The position numbers were made by a program, and so were the translations under genes. A stretch of 64,000 nucleotides of DNA from Gyrodactylus bullatarudis. Lineage: Eukaryota; Platyhelminthes; Monogenea; Gyrodactylidea; Gyrodactylidae. Position 1 is the first letter of the stretch, and every line of letters begins with the position of its first letter. Shown here piece after piece: positions 1 through 11,850 of the stretch. The DNA lies in assembly GCA_012064415.1 (NCBI GenBank), contig SSNU01004331.1:82135-146134 (forward strand), read 5' to 3'. The notes under the pieces are model-generated. The model made no database searches. It saw only the letters and a program-made list of their open reading frames with translations, and was not told where the DNA came from.

Positions 1-1461
1 TTCAATATCATCATTTCTATTGAGGATATTAACACCAATGGAAATTTTTGAGTTGTCAATAACACTCCTCATTTATTCGAATGAAGGATTTTACAAGTCT
101 ATCAGCTAAATTACTGTAACTCTAATGAAACAACCAATGAGCATGATTAATAATGTTTTACTTTCTTTCGAAGGGGGTGAGTTTTTTATAATTCCACTAA
201 TTACGTTAAGCTTTTTGAATATTGAAAAACTGTCCACGAAATAATGTCTCTACATTTCGATGAGCTGTCAACTAAACTCGAATAGATCCTAACCTGTAAT
301 TATCTCATTCTCTTAATATTGTAAAACTCTCCAGTAATTTTGTATAAGCAGTCCACTAATTTCGAGAAACTCATTTGATAATTACACCTTCAATTATTCT
401 TATTTTGGGAACTTGTCCACTAATTTTGTCAACGAATCCTCTAATATCGAAAAATTGTCCACTAATTTCGTAAAATGACTATAACTACTATTAAAATTGT
501 TTTTTCAATTGCTCAAAACGAAATTTCTCTTATTTTCACATGAATATCACAATTTTAATAGGTGAAAAAACGTTTTAAATTAAAAAAGTTTTACAATTTT
601 GTTTATCTTATTCAGGAAGCATAAAAAGTTATTTTGAAGCGAAATTTGGTGGGATAGTATTGAAATGGTTGAAGATTAGATCGATAATATCGATAGACGA
701 TTTAAGTATTTTGCAAAATTTCGTCCAAGTCTAATAAATATCCTTTATTAAATTAGAATTTTTGATTGAAGAACAGATTTTACCTATTCATAAATATTCC
801 CACTTATGAAAAATTTCTATTTTATACAAACGTGAGAAAATGGGCCATCTAAGTTATCACTGAGGAAATGACCCAAAATTACGAAGTTTAACAGTTTGGT
901 GTATAGTCGAAATTCAAAATTTCATGCAGAGAATAGCATAGATAACGCCTCAAGATGGCTCTGCTCGTTTCTGCCTCAATCGTATCTTATCTTCTAATCT
1001 TACCTATAGTTGACTATTGTCTCAACTAATGATATTGAAGTAACAATGACTCAGTTCGAACTGATTGTAACATTCATTCATTGCGCGTTTTCGGATAAAT
1101 AAAGAAACGATTAAAATTCAAAAATAGATATTTTTGTTTAAAAAATATTTAATAATTAAAATCAGTGGTAAATTAAATGATTTTTTTAAATAAATTGTGA
1201 CAAACTGATAGATTCACGGTATATTACAGTCCTTCAGTTCGGGATGTGAATTTTATTTCAGATTCAGAAAAATTAAACTTTGATTAATCTTAATTGAAAT
1301 GTTTGTTAATCACAAGTTTCAAGCAAATTTTTGTCATCTGGCAGTGGACTGTTGTTGGTATCTTTGAGAAAAATATTTTGAATTGGTGTACAAATTCTAA
1401 AACAAAAAATGAAAAAATCGTTTGTTTGAGATTCAGTAACTAGTTCAGAACTGGTTCTAAG
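1..1461. other. Intergenic, no gene seen; degenerate short repeat
   Basis: AT-rich sequence without a supportable gene. Between about 228 and 472 a motif close to gtccactaatttcg recurs about four times at irregular spacing, usually beside a run like aaact or aaatt. At 930-970 a short segment, cgcctcaagatggc, is echoed in inverted orientation near 15187-15205, so part of this stretch is probably old dispersed repeat. Nothing else was seen. Confidence 0.5.
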
Positions 1462-2187
1462 CTAGTTGATATGAAGATGGGAATTTATGGTTTTTACTAA
1501 ATTCTCAATTTTTTCATCAAGAAATCGAATTTGATCAAGATTTTTTGGAATCTAGATCATGAGGGCCTCTTTCACGATACGGAGAAAAAATTTAGAAAAA
1601 ATAAATTTTTTTATAAAAATACGCCAAATTTGAAATCTTGAAGTACCGCCAAATTTCCATTTTTTTGAACTTTAAGTTGAAAATTTTTGTTGATTTCAAT
1701 GTGAGAGAGTGATCAAAAGTTGATTTTTAGGATCTCAAAAAAACAGATGATCATCATAAAAAATTTTCGTCATTTTTCTGGGATCTTGAAATATCAAATT
1801 TCATCGACTTTCAAGTAGGGAAAATTATGGAAAAATCAAAATTTAATTTTCACACGATTATGGGGTGATTCTCAAAACCAGATTCAGTATATTTAATTTC
1901 TTCGACTAATTGTGATCCTAAAAATCAACTTTTGATCACTCTCTCACATTGAAATCAACAAAAATTTTCAACTCCAAGTCCAAAAAAATGGGAATTTGGC
2001 GCTTCTTCAAGATTTCAAATTTGCCGTATTTTCCTTAAAAATTGATTTTTTCTAAATTTTTTTTCTCCGTATCGTGAAAGATGGCCTTATGATCTAGATT
2101 CCAAAAAATCTTGATCAAATTCGATTTCTTGATGAAAAAATTGAGAATTTAGTAAAAACCATAAATTCCCATCTTCATATTAACTAG
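1462..2187. mobile_element. Foldback (long inverted repeat) element, family A, copy 1
   Basis: A 726-bp palindromic element. The left end ctagttgatatgaagatgg and the right end, read on the minus strand, ctagttaatatgaagatgg, match almost perfectly. The match continues inward for about 330 bp on each side; for example gagagagtgatcaaaagttg near 1703 is answered by caacttttgatcactctctc near 1929. Only a short centre is unpaired. It contains no transposase. Related copies lie near 5013-5592, 11102-11850, 12522-12763, 13604-13830 and 36477-36982. The structure fits a non-autonomous foldback or MITE-type DNA transposon; the superfamily is not known. Confidence 0.85.
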
Positions 2188-4837
2188 GTGTATTACGTTC
2201 GAAGCTTTAAATATATTTAATAATATATATTGACTGAACTCTAATTTACTGAATGTTTTATTTATAACCAAGTATGCTTTCGAGTTTGAACGATAAAATG
2301 CAAAATTTTATATAACTGTAATCGGGATTTTTTCCTCTTTTTAAAAAACTAAAAATAATTTTTTTATCTTCGTTGATAAGGGAAATAGAATAAATTTTTT
2401 ATTAATTGTTTCCTCATCAAAAAAATTATACCGTTTTCAAACATTCTTAAGTAACCTGACAAATTATTATTCAGCTGGCATTCTCTTTGTATTAGATTTT
2501 TTTCTCAATTTTTACAAATTCTATCAAGAAAATTCCTTCTGTACGAATCCAACAATCACTTTGCTTTTTTAAGGCATTTCTGTGAAAAATTGTTTAATAA
2601 CTTTTTAATGGACAGCTAAATCAATAATTCTGTCTGAGGTCTGCTTAGATAGAGTGAAAACAAGAAGATGCAGCTATATGTATCTTATAACAATAATTCA
2701 TCCTTGTTTATTAGTGAGTGTACATAATAGCTTTAGTGGAAAGGAATAAAAAGAATTTCAGACATGAAAATATAGAAAAGCAGTGCTCTCTACTGACGAT
2801 ATATTGTTAACATGATTAAGGGATAAAACATGATATGTTATTGAATTGGTAGTAGATATCATGGTGGGGAATTTCAAAATCTGAATTTTTCATTTGTCAG
2901 TAGGTTTTGCAAATTATCGATTTCTAGCCTGAGTCAGAATTTGAATGGGCTCTTCAGGAGAATTCGTATGATATAAAAAACAAATGGTCTATAACCTATT
3001 TATGTACGGGTTACAATGATCTTGTATTAAAATTTAAAAACAATTACAGAATATAAAATTCACTGAATTTAATTTCAGCCATTTTTCTCATGATAGAAGG
3101 TAAACTATTTTACTCTTAATCATTTTCAATACAGCATAAATGAAAAAAGTCTTACTGATCAACTATTTCTATCAGAAGCCTCAAAAGCTTCGATGGCTAC
3201 TTGAAAGTAATAATATCAAATTTGAGATATTTTCTATTAAAAATTAAACTTTGACACTATCACTGCCAATTTTTGGAGAAAGATAAATACAAAAAATTTA
3301 ATCCAACATATCAGTATTAGACATTTCTTACAATCTCCACAAACCAGACTTGGCGCCAAATACCTCATTGAAATCCACAGGTTCTATATTCAAATATACT
3401 AAGTCCATATAGAACTGAAAAATGGAGCTATTAGCTATTCTAGGTGAGAAATTATGAAGAATAATCCATATTCAATAGTCCAGAAGGAACCTGTTCACGC
3501 TGTTAAGGATGATTCATTGGGAACTCAAATAGCACATTGAAAACAAACAAATGAATTAGCATCTTTCTTATATAAATTGATATTCCTTGTTATTTTTGTT
3601 TACTCAATTGCCTCTCACGGAACACACGGAGAGAAAAGAGAAATTAGCTTCTCTTCATTTGAATTGAAGAATGAAGGGGTAGTGTATATTTTCAGGTCAA
3701 TTCTCCTGCCTGCCTTGTTTGTTCTACCTTGAAACGAAAAACAATTTTCTGAATAATTTTTTTGTTGTTCATTGATTCATTTTTAGATTTTACTATGCGT
3801 AGAAAGATAATCCATTTTCCTTCGAATAATTATCATCAATATCATCCAGTATAGGAATAAATCCATTAATAATTATTATAATTATATATACAGAATCAAG
3901 AACCAATTAATTATTGATACCACTTTGATTTTTTGAATTAAATCATATTCATTCTTAACTGACAAGCTCTTACGTGACACATTCTCATTTGCGAATAAAA
4001 GTACATTTGAAAATTGATTTTCGAAAAATCAATTCATTTGAGAAAAATACCACCTAATAAGGATCAGTTGTCTTTTAGGAAAAAAATCTTTTGATCACCA
4101 TAGATCAATTAAGTTTTGTGAAATTGGGAATTCTCATCTTCATTTCAAGTAGATTTAGTAATTGATCAGAAATTGGATAAAATATATTCCTCCAGAATAA
4201 ATTATTATAATCTGTTAGGTCAAGAAGAGAAATTTACCAAATTAATGTGTTTTTTTCTGTAAGTGATGTACTTAAGGAGAAAAAACTTGTATTTCTTCCT
4301 TGTTAACGCCAATGATTTTGAAGCTTTCATCTTTGGAAAATCAATTCAGTTTCTACAAGGAAATAAATCCATCTAAAACTTAAACTTTCAATACATGTTG
4401 AATGAATCCTTTTTATATGTAAAGAGGAGGAGATCACAAAAAATACTAGCTTTTTTTCCTTCCTCTCAGGGAAAGAAAATAAGCTACATATTATTATTGG
4501 ATAGTAACTGGGACATGTAAAGGGTAACATGTTTGTGTCATGCTCCCATAAATGAAAATTTCAGTTTAATTTTTAAGATGAAATTGCTTTCAGCTACTAC
4601 AAATTCTTTTTCAAATGTAAAAATATTTGTGTTCTATACAAAAACATGTTGATCATCAGTGAATATTGCAAAGGATATTTTCGGATAGTTTTGACATTGA
4701 TTTTCAATTTCTCTCGGTCTATATTCAATTTGATTTCATTATTTGAAGAATTCCTCGAAACATATTTGTAAAATCAATGGAAAAAAAACAGAGGTTTACA
4801 TGAACATTATTTCTTAAAAAATCAACTTTATTATAAT
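2188..4837. other. Intergenic, no gene supported
   Basis: About 2.6 kb of AT-rich DNA. Short open stretches exist on both strands, for example around 2860-2960 (minus) and 3580-3730 (plus, a hydrophobic start followed by a charged segment). None has a start codon, splice sites or similarity good enough to call. Confidence 0.4.
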
Positions 4838-5030
4838 AGGTCTTATATTATACTATTCTCTAATCTGATTGGACAAAAATGATAGGGATAAGATCATGAA
4901 AATATATAAATAGTATTTTGTGTTTAATGAGCTTGTGAAGACAATCAACATCGAAACGTTTGGATGATCAATGGCTGAGAATTAAAATAAATCCTCAATA
5001 AAGTCCTCCTAAAGTTGGTTGATATGAAGT
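4838..5030 (-). repeat. Dispersed repeat D, copy 1 (part of composite repeat C-D)
   Basis: About 190 bp matching, in inverted orientation, the segment near 29050-29230. Shared pieces include ctgattggacaaaa, atatataaatagtattttgt, gtgaagacaatca and cgaaacgtttggatga. The repeat continues into hairpin repeat C after interruption by a family A foldback. The gaagacaatca...gaaacgttt piece resembles a motif often seen near the ends of retroelements; that resemblance is from memory and is only suggestive. Confidence 0.7.
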
Positions 5031-5592
5031 CTCAAAATTTTTCATCAAAAATAAAAAAATGTTCAAGGTCTTTAGGAATCCAGATCATGTTGAACAAAGA
5101 AGTTTTATAGTAAAATTATTTTTAAGAAAAATATGGCTATTTTTTAAATATGAACGATAATATTGTCTAACTTGATCAAAATTATTACTATCATTGGGTT
5201 CTGAACTCATGGAGAAAGGTTAGAGAAAACAGACGTATATTTTAGTGATTAACGTTATATTTCGCCGGGTCTCTTCAGACTCTACCCTGGTTGACATATA
5301 AATACTATCACAATGCGAAATTTTTGTGCACCTCCATTGGTTGAGTTGATAGCAAATTGCATCCTGAAAGAACTTTTATAATTAAATTCCCACTTTCAAA
5401 TCAATAAAGAATTCGAAAAATGGGATTCTGAGACCATATCGAAATTTGAAAAATGAACATATTCTTCTCAAAAATCATTTTATTTCAAATTTTTTTTCTT
5501 CAATTGGTAAAAATGCCATCATGATCTGGATTCCTAAAAACCAAAATATTCGAATTCTTTTGTAAAAATCATAGACTCGCAACTTCATAAGA
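5013..5592. mobile_element. Foldback element family A, copy 2, inserted in composite repeat
   Basis: A diverged family A element. It begins near ggttgatatgaagtctc and ends near cgcaacttcataag, with matching internal blocks such as ggaatccagatcatg near 5078 and catgatctggattcc near 5519. It separates repeat D (4838-5030) from hairpin C (5594-5750). At 28748-29230 the same C and D segments lie next to each other without it, so this copy looks like an insertion into an older composite repeat. Confidence 0.65.
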
Positions 5593-5766
5593 AAAAATTT
5601 GAACCAAGTAGTTTTTCGGGGAGCTGTTCGGCATAGACTGACTATAACGTTGTTCTCTTGGTCCCCGACTATGTTGTCTTCTGGTTTGTATGGGTCTATC
5701 TGTAGAAAAAGACAACATCGTCAGGTAGCAGGCGAACAATGTTATAGTCAAAAATAAGCGTCTCAA
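5569..5766 (-). CDS. Palindromic ORF with signal peptide (repeat C, copy 1)
   Basis: A 65-codon minus-strand frame with a start and a stop. The first 21 residues (MRRLFLTITLFACYLTMLSF plus S) look like a signal peptide. The rest is basic (TDRPIQTRRQHSRGPREQRY, then SQSMPNSSPKNYLVQ). The DNA is an inverted repeat, with arms at about 5640-5682 and 5711-5749, so the signal-peptide codons are the antisense of the codons for the basic part. A second copy of the basic part at 28895-29003 keeps the frame (TDRPIQARRQHS...NYLVQ) and an AG splice-acceptor-like sequence just upstream. It may be a real secreted-peptide gene captured by a repeat, or only a product of the palindrome. The last residues run into foldback A. 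Confidence 0.35.
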   Translation of the reverse strand: MRRLFLTITLFACYLTMLSFSTDRPIQTRRQHSRGPREQRYSQSMPNSSPKNYLVQIFSYEVASL

Positions 5767-7767
5767 TTCATGTTGAGTATAAAGACTTTAGATGAGGGTC
5801 TAATTATTTCTTTCATAACTTCATGAACCTAATTTCAGATATCATTTCTACTTCTTTGGGAATTTAGGTTAGCGATTACTCATTGGATAAAAAATGTACA
5901 CAAGTAAAATAATGATGCTTGTCTTTAATTTTGTAGAGCTTTTATTGATATAAAGCTCTTGTGGGTATAGAATAGTCCTAGAATTATTTTGATTTAAATA
6001 CACACTTTTTGCTATCTCTCAAGCAATAAATTTGAAATTTTCGGAAAGATGAAAAAGAATTAGCGCTAAAATTATAAAAGAAGTAATTTGTCGTTTTGAA
6101 TTAAGCAAGAGTATCGAATATTTTTCATAATCAATTTGAGAAACTTAGTAAATTTAACAAATTTTCATTGAATATAATGATACCAACAGAAAAGGTTTTC
6201 CCATCTGATATTCTAAGATATATTTTCTATCAACCTCAAAAATTTTTATTAAAAAAACATGGGGATAATTACAAAATGCAAAAAAAATTATTAATTTCTA
6301 TCAAAAGGCAGTCGATAGATTTTAAAAAAAGGAATCAATTTATACTGTTTTTTTTCAAAACCCAAACAAGATCCATGCGAATATTATCACAACCCAAAGG
6401 TACATATTATTTTTTTCAACTAGACACAAATAGTTTTACTTAACTATAGCTATAACTACAGGCTATTAAAGTATGCATTAGCACAAAGGTTCAAGAAAGA
6501 AGCAACGAGTTTAGAATCCTGTCTGTCTAGGTTCTCATATTAATTTGAGAAATAATTTTATATCCAAAGTTGACTCTAAGAATGAGCTGCATAAAACATA
6601 TTTCCTGTTTAAAGTTATTCCGTTTTAAATACTTGAATGTACTTTTGAAGCAATTTATCTCTCTAATTTCTTTCTTCTTTCTATGTGGCTTGTTTTTAAG
6701 AATATCATTTTTGTATGAAATGTTAAAGTGTTTTTCCTTCTTCTCTACCACAAATCAACTGTAGATTGGAAATAAATACAGTGTTCTGTGAAAATAAAAA
6801 ATGTCCTATCAGAGAGGAAAAAGTCATAAAAATCTTTCCCATGTACACCATGTAATAGAATGGAGAAATTTTTGTTAGCGTTATTATCAATAATCTTCTT
6901 CTCAATTGCTATTGAAAATCAATTGGAATGATGAGTAGTGTTTAAACTTTTTCCCAGAAATCTTCTAAAATATTGGTAATTAAAGGCTGAAACGTTGAAA
7001 AGTGACTTTTTTCTCATATAAAACATTGATAAAGATTTCTGCTTATTTTTGCTTTCATACGATCTTGAATGATGCTTGAGTAAGTTACTAATAGGGATGC
7101 TTCTTCCCATAATCATACGTAAGCATTATTCAGGATCGTATGATAGCAAGAAAATTTTTTCTAGATTAATATCTCTTTTGATTCTATAACTAAATGAAGA
7201 GATTCGTCAGATTTATTCTTTTTCTTAATTACTTTGAATAAAAATTTTAGACAAGGTTGAATGATATAAAAATGATTTCTCTGGTTTAATTTTAGCTGGG
7301 GTTAATTCAATTAGGATGTCTGGGTTGAAATTAACCTCAACTTCTTTGCTATTTATTAGTTTTAAAGAATGCTCTTCAATCTGATCATTCAGATCTCTAA
7401 TATAATATTATCAAACATCTAGGATATTACAACATTTGATTTAGTTTCATGAGGAAGATTAGATAACAAGCAAATTATTCGCAATAAACGTTCTTCATTC
7501 TCCATAAAACTTAAACTGAGATATTGATTAAAAGTTGGATCACGATTAGACAAGGAAGTCAAATGTGCGGAATGAGATTTTGGTAATCATTGGATTATCG
7601 TGGGGAAGTCTAATTTTTATTTATCGATCATTACTTGAAAATCGATAGAATTTTGACATTGATGAACGGTTTGTTTTAAATTCAACAGAAAGTTCAAGTT
7701 AATAGTAATCTGGCTTCAATCTGAATTTTCATAAAAGGCCTACATTATTTCTACTCATATTGAAATC
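5767..7767. other. Intergenic, no gene supported
   Basis: About 2 kb of AT-rich DNA. Frames of 60-90 codons occur (6168-6443 plus; 6527-6751 and 6919-7116 minus), but they are low in complexity and lack recognisable domains. They overlap each other on opposite strands, so I do not call genes here. Confidence 0.4.
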
Positions 7768-8306
7768 TAAACTTATTAGCAGAGCCTCAAAAACGACTAT
7801 TTTTACTAAATTGCACAGGAAGTTGTATGGCTTTAAAAATGATAATAAAAGGTTCTAAAGTTGCATAGTACCCTACTATTTATTCTTATACTATTTCAAC
7901 TTTTATTTTTAGTAACTTAAATTCCCATGTTTAGTTATAATCCCTAATTGTGATTGGTCCTTGAAACCTCGACCAATCAGATTATGCTAAATTTATTGAT
8001 ACAATCGAAAATTGAGCGTGGTGAATCATTTTTCGATAACTTTACCACGTTTCAAAAAGTTGTAAAGTTCAAAAAGCAAAACCCTTGTGAATTCACTGTA
8101 ATATGCGATCGCATTTATCACCTCGCAGAAATTTCGAAACCGATAGATATAATATGATGAAGATTTCAATAAAATTAATTATTAATTTTCAAATCCCATT
8201 ACTTTTGAGTAGATCATGTAATATACAAAAAATAGTCGTTTATTCTATCGTTTGTATACTATTTTGCGATTTTAAGCTACTATTTTTGAGGCTCTGCTTA
8301 TTAGAT
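7768..8306. mobile_element. Probable MITE with short terminal inverted repeats
   Basis: The sequence agcagagcctcaaaaacgac at about 7780 is answered near 8280 by the inverted ctatttttgaggctctgc. The flanks cttattag and gaaatctaaac are also roughly inverted (gattagactta). The arms are about 25-30 bp and about 540 bp apart, with no transposase between them. The open frames at 7954-8157 and 8103-8309 lie inside and are not called. Confidence 0.45.
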
Positions 8307-9035
8307 TAGACTTATCGTGTATCTTATTCATAAGTTGGTAAAGAAACAATCCAAACATGTATGGCAGGCAAAGAGTCCTTTGAGACTCCACATTATACCG
8401 TTTTTTTATGAGCATTGGAAGTCTAACACTGTTTCATAGGTATTTTATAGATAGATTAATTTTGAAAATTTGCGAATCTGAATTCAAGACATCTGTCATT
8501 TAATTCAGTTCTATGTATTATTATGAAGAATTAATACTTTTTTTCTATGAAAATTCAGTCAAAAGAAATAAATCTTAATTTCATCACGTTACACCCCTTA
8601 TGACCAGACACACAGGTAATACTTTTTAGTTATTTGAATGGAAAAATCTCTTTCCTTACTTGATACAAATGGAAAGATTTATTTTACCAATTTGTTTTCA
8701 ATTTAGACGCAATCACCTGGCTTTTCCAAAATTCCTAATCCTATGAAAATTTAGTTTAGTTGATGAAATGCAGTCTCTCGATTTAACTAGGTATAAAGAA
8801 ATATTTTTGGAGAAGAGCTATCTCAATGCGTACTGTATTTCTTACTCACCTCTTAATTAAAATCGATTTCCTTTCAAGTTATTGAGTTTCAGCAAGATTC
8901 CTTTTGGGCTATTCGTATTCAGAAAATAAACTACTAATTTGCATATTAACCAATTCGAGATTGGATAAAGATCAATACTGAACTATCTAAAGCTCTGATT
9001 TAAAATTTTTTTTTCCATGATGGAATCTGAAATCT

Positions 9036-9398
9036 TCAATAAATATTAGTAAAAGTAGATTTATTCGGAATATAACCGAACTTCTTCCAAACCCTCTTAC
9101 AGATGTTTCCGTACTGAGATAGTCGGCTAATCTGTATATAGAACATTTGCCCCCTCTTGTTTTGCAGTAATTTTTCTGAATGACACAGAGACTAAGGGCT
9201 TTTTAACATCGATGAAATGAAAACGAATCCCTTGCGAAATCTGCTTTGACTAATATTCATCAAAGATTTAATTGTAAAATAACTGACCTCAAAGTTTAAT
9301 CCAGACGTTTCAATCCTAAAACCTCCTTCTGGTACCGAAACTTTTTTGAAACTTATTAACGAAGAGGAAAATAAATGCGAAAAGAAGTTTTTCAACAT
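9036..9398 (-). CDS. Candidate three-exon small gene, unrecognised
   Basis: Proposed exons are 9288-9398, 9145-9240 and 9036-9113, giving 94 residues. The introns are 47 nt (gtcagt...caaagcag) and 31 nt (gttcta...tctcag), both phase 0. If the second intron is not removed, the frame stops 38 codons into exon 2 and the protein has 75 residues. The start reads MLKNFFSHLFSSSLISFKKV, and exon 2 includes IRFHFIDVKKPLVSVSFRKI. I see no domain I can name. Support comes only from frame continuity and plausible splice sites in a repeat-rich region, so this could be chance. Confidence 0.35.
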
Positions 9399-11101
9399 AT
9401 TATTGACACATTTAAAATTAATGCCAATTTTTTTAGCTTAAATTTTGGATTAAATCATTTTACTTTCGAATAAGATATGAATTGTGTAAAAATTTCAAAA
9501 AGCTAAATGTTCAATTACCAGATCTACAATGCCGATGTTGATAACTTCCTTCTAATGGTTTATTAACCAAGTTTTGTAATCTATTCAAAGGATCATCCAG
9601 TATTACAGGATAAATTTAATGTCTCATGATAAGATGAAAAGATTTTCCATATTTGAACTACATGATTTATGGAGGAAGAAACTGGTCAGGATTATTTCCT
9701 TTTATTCTATAGTTAATTTCTTCAATTTCAATGGATGATATAACAAACAATACTTTTGAATGATGAATATCTCTAGTTCTTTCTTATCAATGAATCAGCA
9801 GATAATTTACAAAATATTCATATATGTACAATGTACATGAATAATATATTTATTAATCATCTGTATATAAATTTATTCCAACTGTTGATCAATTTATTCT
9901 AATTGCTCAAAAAATACTGTTACATTTACATACAATAATTATGTTTTAAAAAGTCATGAAATTCCTTCAATGACTAATTCATCTGAAAAGTGTAGGATTT
10001 TATTTTCAAGTTTTTCAAGTATTAGGATAGTTACTTATGACAAAGATTTCGTAAAATCCAGATCATGTAACTCATTTTTCACCAACTGTAGAGAAAAATT
10101 TGAGAATTTTTCAAGCCAAACTGGGTTTATAAATTTTTGAGCCGAAAATTATTAACATTTTCAGTGAATCTTGAATCATCAAAGCAGAAAAAATAATCAA
10201 TAAATTTGATTTGCTTATCTAAATTTTGTCATTTCTTTTGACCATCCCCTGTATCAATAAAAATTTTAACACAAAATTGGAAAGTAAAGAGTTATGAAAA
10301 TTATGAATTTGATTTTAACCCTATCGAGACGATAAGAAAACCAATCGAGAAAAGGACTCAAAATTGATATAAATGAGATTCTAATGGGAATTCTAATCAA
10401 TAAGAATTATTTTGATCCCATCTAAGAAAGTCGATTTTCTATTGAATTTTCCATCTACTAATAAGTAGATGAACACCAATTTTTACTAATATTGATTATT
10501 TTATCAAAGTTGAGATCTCTCTTTGAGACTTTTTGGTATTTTTAAGAATTTTTTTGAATTAAAAATTAGATTAGAAGGATATTGTTTGGACCCGCTTTAT
10601 AACTGAGAATATGAACCGACTTCGAATAATCGCCCTATATAGCGGGAATCTCACGAAATGGTTAAGGTCTATGAATGTACTATTTACATCTGAGAAGTTA
10701 CGTTTTTCTTTATATGCATCGTGTCCCTAAATAAGAATGAAATAAAGATTCTTCTATTTTTATTTCCAAAATATCTCTTGTTAGTCTTCATTATTGGAAA
10801 AAGTATGTTGAGCTTCACCTGGGACTGTATACCTAGTTAATAAATTACAAGATTTATTTCTTTTCAGCAAAAAAGTGAATAACAGACCTGTACTGGATCC
10901 TTTGTTGAATGTTTTTAGATGAAAATTCTGATTGACGTTGGCATTTATTCCCGAATTATTTGAAAATATTAATTAATTCACATTTTTATTCAAATCATCG
11001 AATTGTTGTTAATAAGGAGTCCCATTAGTCTATTTCACACTTTGTCATTGATGATTCATCATAGGAAGCCATTCTTTTTTATTCCAAAGGAAATTTATAT
11101 A
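9399..11101. other. Intergenic, no gene supported
   Basis: AT-rich. Between about 10680 and 10920 the plus strand has two short coding-like stretches. One includes HYWKKYVELHLG and the other VNNRPVLDPLLNVFR before a TGA. A gtatac donor near 10830 and a ttttcag acceptor near 10868 would join them in frame. No convincing start codon was found, so I do not call a gene. Confidence 0.3.
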
Positions 11102-11850
11102 AAGCTAGTTAATATGAAGATGGGAATTTTTTACAATTTTTATGGGTTTTTACAAAATTCTCAATTTTTTCATCGAGAAATAGAATTTGATCAAGATTTT
11201 TTGGAATCTGAATCATGAGACCAATTTTCACGGTAAGAAGAAAAAAATTTTCGAAAAAATCAATTTTCAAGGCATATTTCAAATACCGAGTTAGCACCAA
11301 ACTTCCATTTTTTTGAATTTTGAGTTGAAAAATATTGTTTATATTAAAGTCAGAGAGTAATCAAAAGTTATTTATTGGGGTCTTGATTAGACAAGGGAAT
11401 GAAATATGTTTGATAAGATTTTGAGAATCACCCCATCATCGTGCCAAAATTAAATATTCATTTTTTCATCATTTTCGCTACTTGAAAATCAATGAAATTT
11501 CGATGATCCAAAATCCCAGGAAAATTACAGATTTTTCTAAGGTTTTCTTGTTTTATTGTGATTCTAAAAATCCTTTTTGAATACTCTCTGACTTTGATAT
11601 TAGCACAATCTTTCGACTCAAAATTCAAAAAAAATGGAAGTTTGATGCTAACTCGGGATTTGAAATATGCCATAATATCCCAGAAAATTGATTTTATCTA
11701 AAATTTTTTTCTTTAAACCGTGAAAATTGGTCTCATGATTCAGATTCCAAAAAATCTTGATCAAATTCGATTTCTTGCTGAAAAAATTGAGAATTTTGTA
11801 AAAACCCATAAAAATTGTAAAAAATTCCCATCTTCATATTAACTAGCTTT
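11102..11850. mobile_element. Foldback element family A, copy 3
   Basis: About 749 bp with ends aaagctagttaatatgaaga and its inverted partner tcttcatattaactagcttt. Long arms pair across the element: cctcatgattcagattccaa type blocks near 11210 and 11735, and tcaaattcgatttcttg near 11760. The inverted repeat includes the AAAGCTAG end, so it is slightly longer than in copy 1. Open frames at 11003-11218, 11109-11300 and 11458-11673 fall in the arms and are not genes. Confidence 0.8.

Noticed and set aside
3421..3540. Plus-strand ATG GAG CTA... with a gtgaga donor and a following short open exon
   Set aside because: It would encode only about 27 residues, and chance ORFs of this size are common in such AT-rich DNA.
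6168..7116. Several 60-90 codon frames
   Set aside because: They are AT-driven, low in complexity, overlap on opposite strands, and have no domain or splice support.
10680..10920. Two coding-like plus-strand segments joinable by a 37-40 nt intron
   Set aside because: No start codon in the right frame; two alternative frames look equally open, so the reading is not reliable.
11003..11673. Open frames of 63-71 codons on both strands
   Set aside because: They lie in the arms of a foldback element; similar frames recur in other copies.
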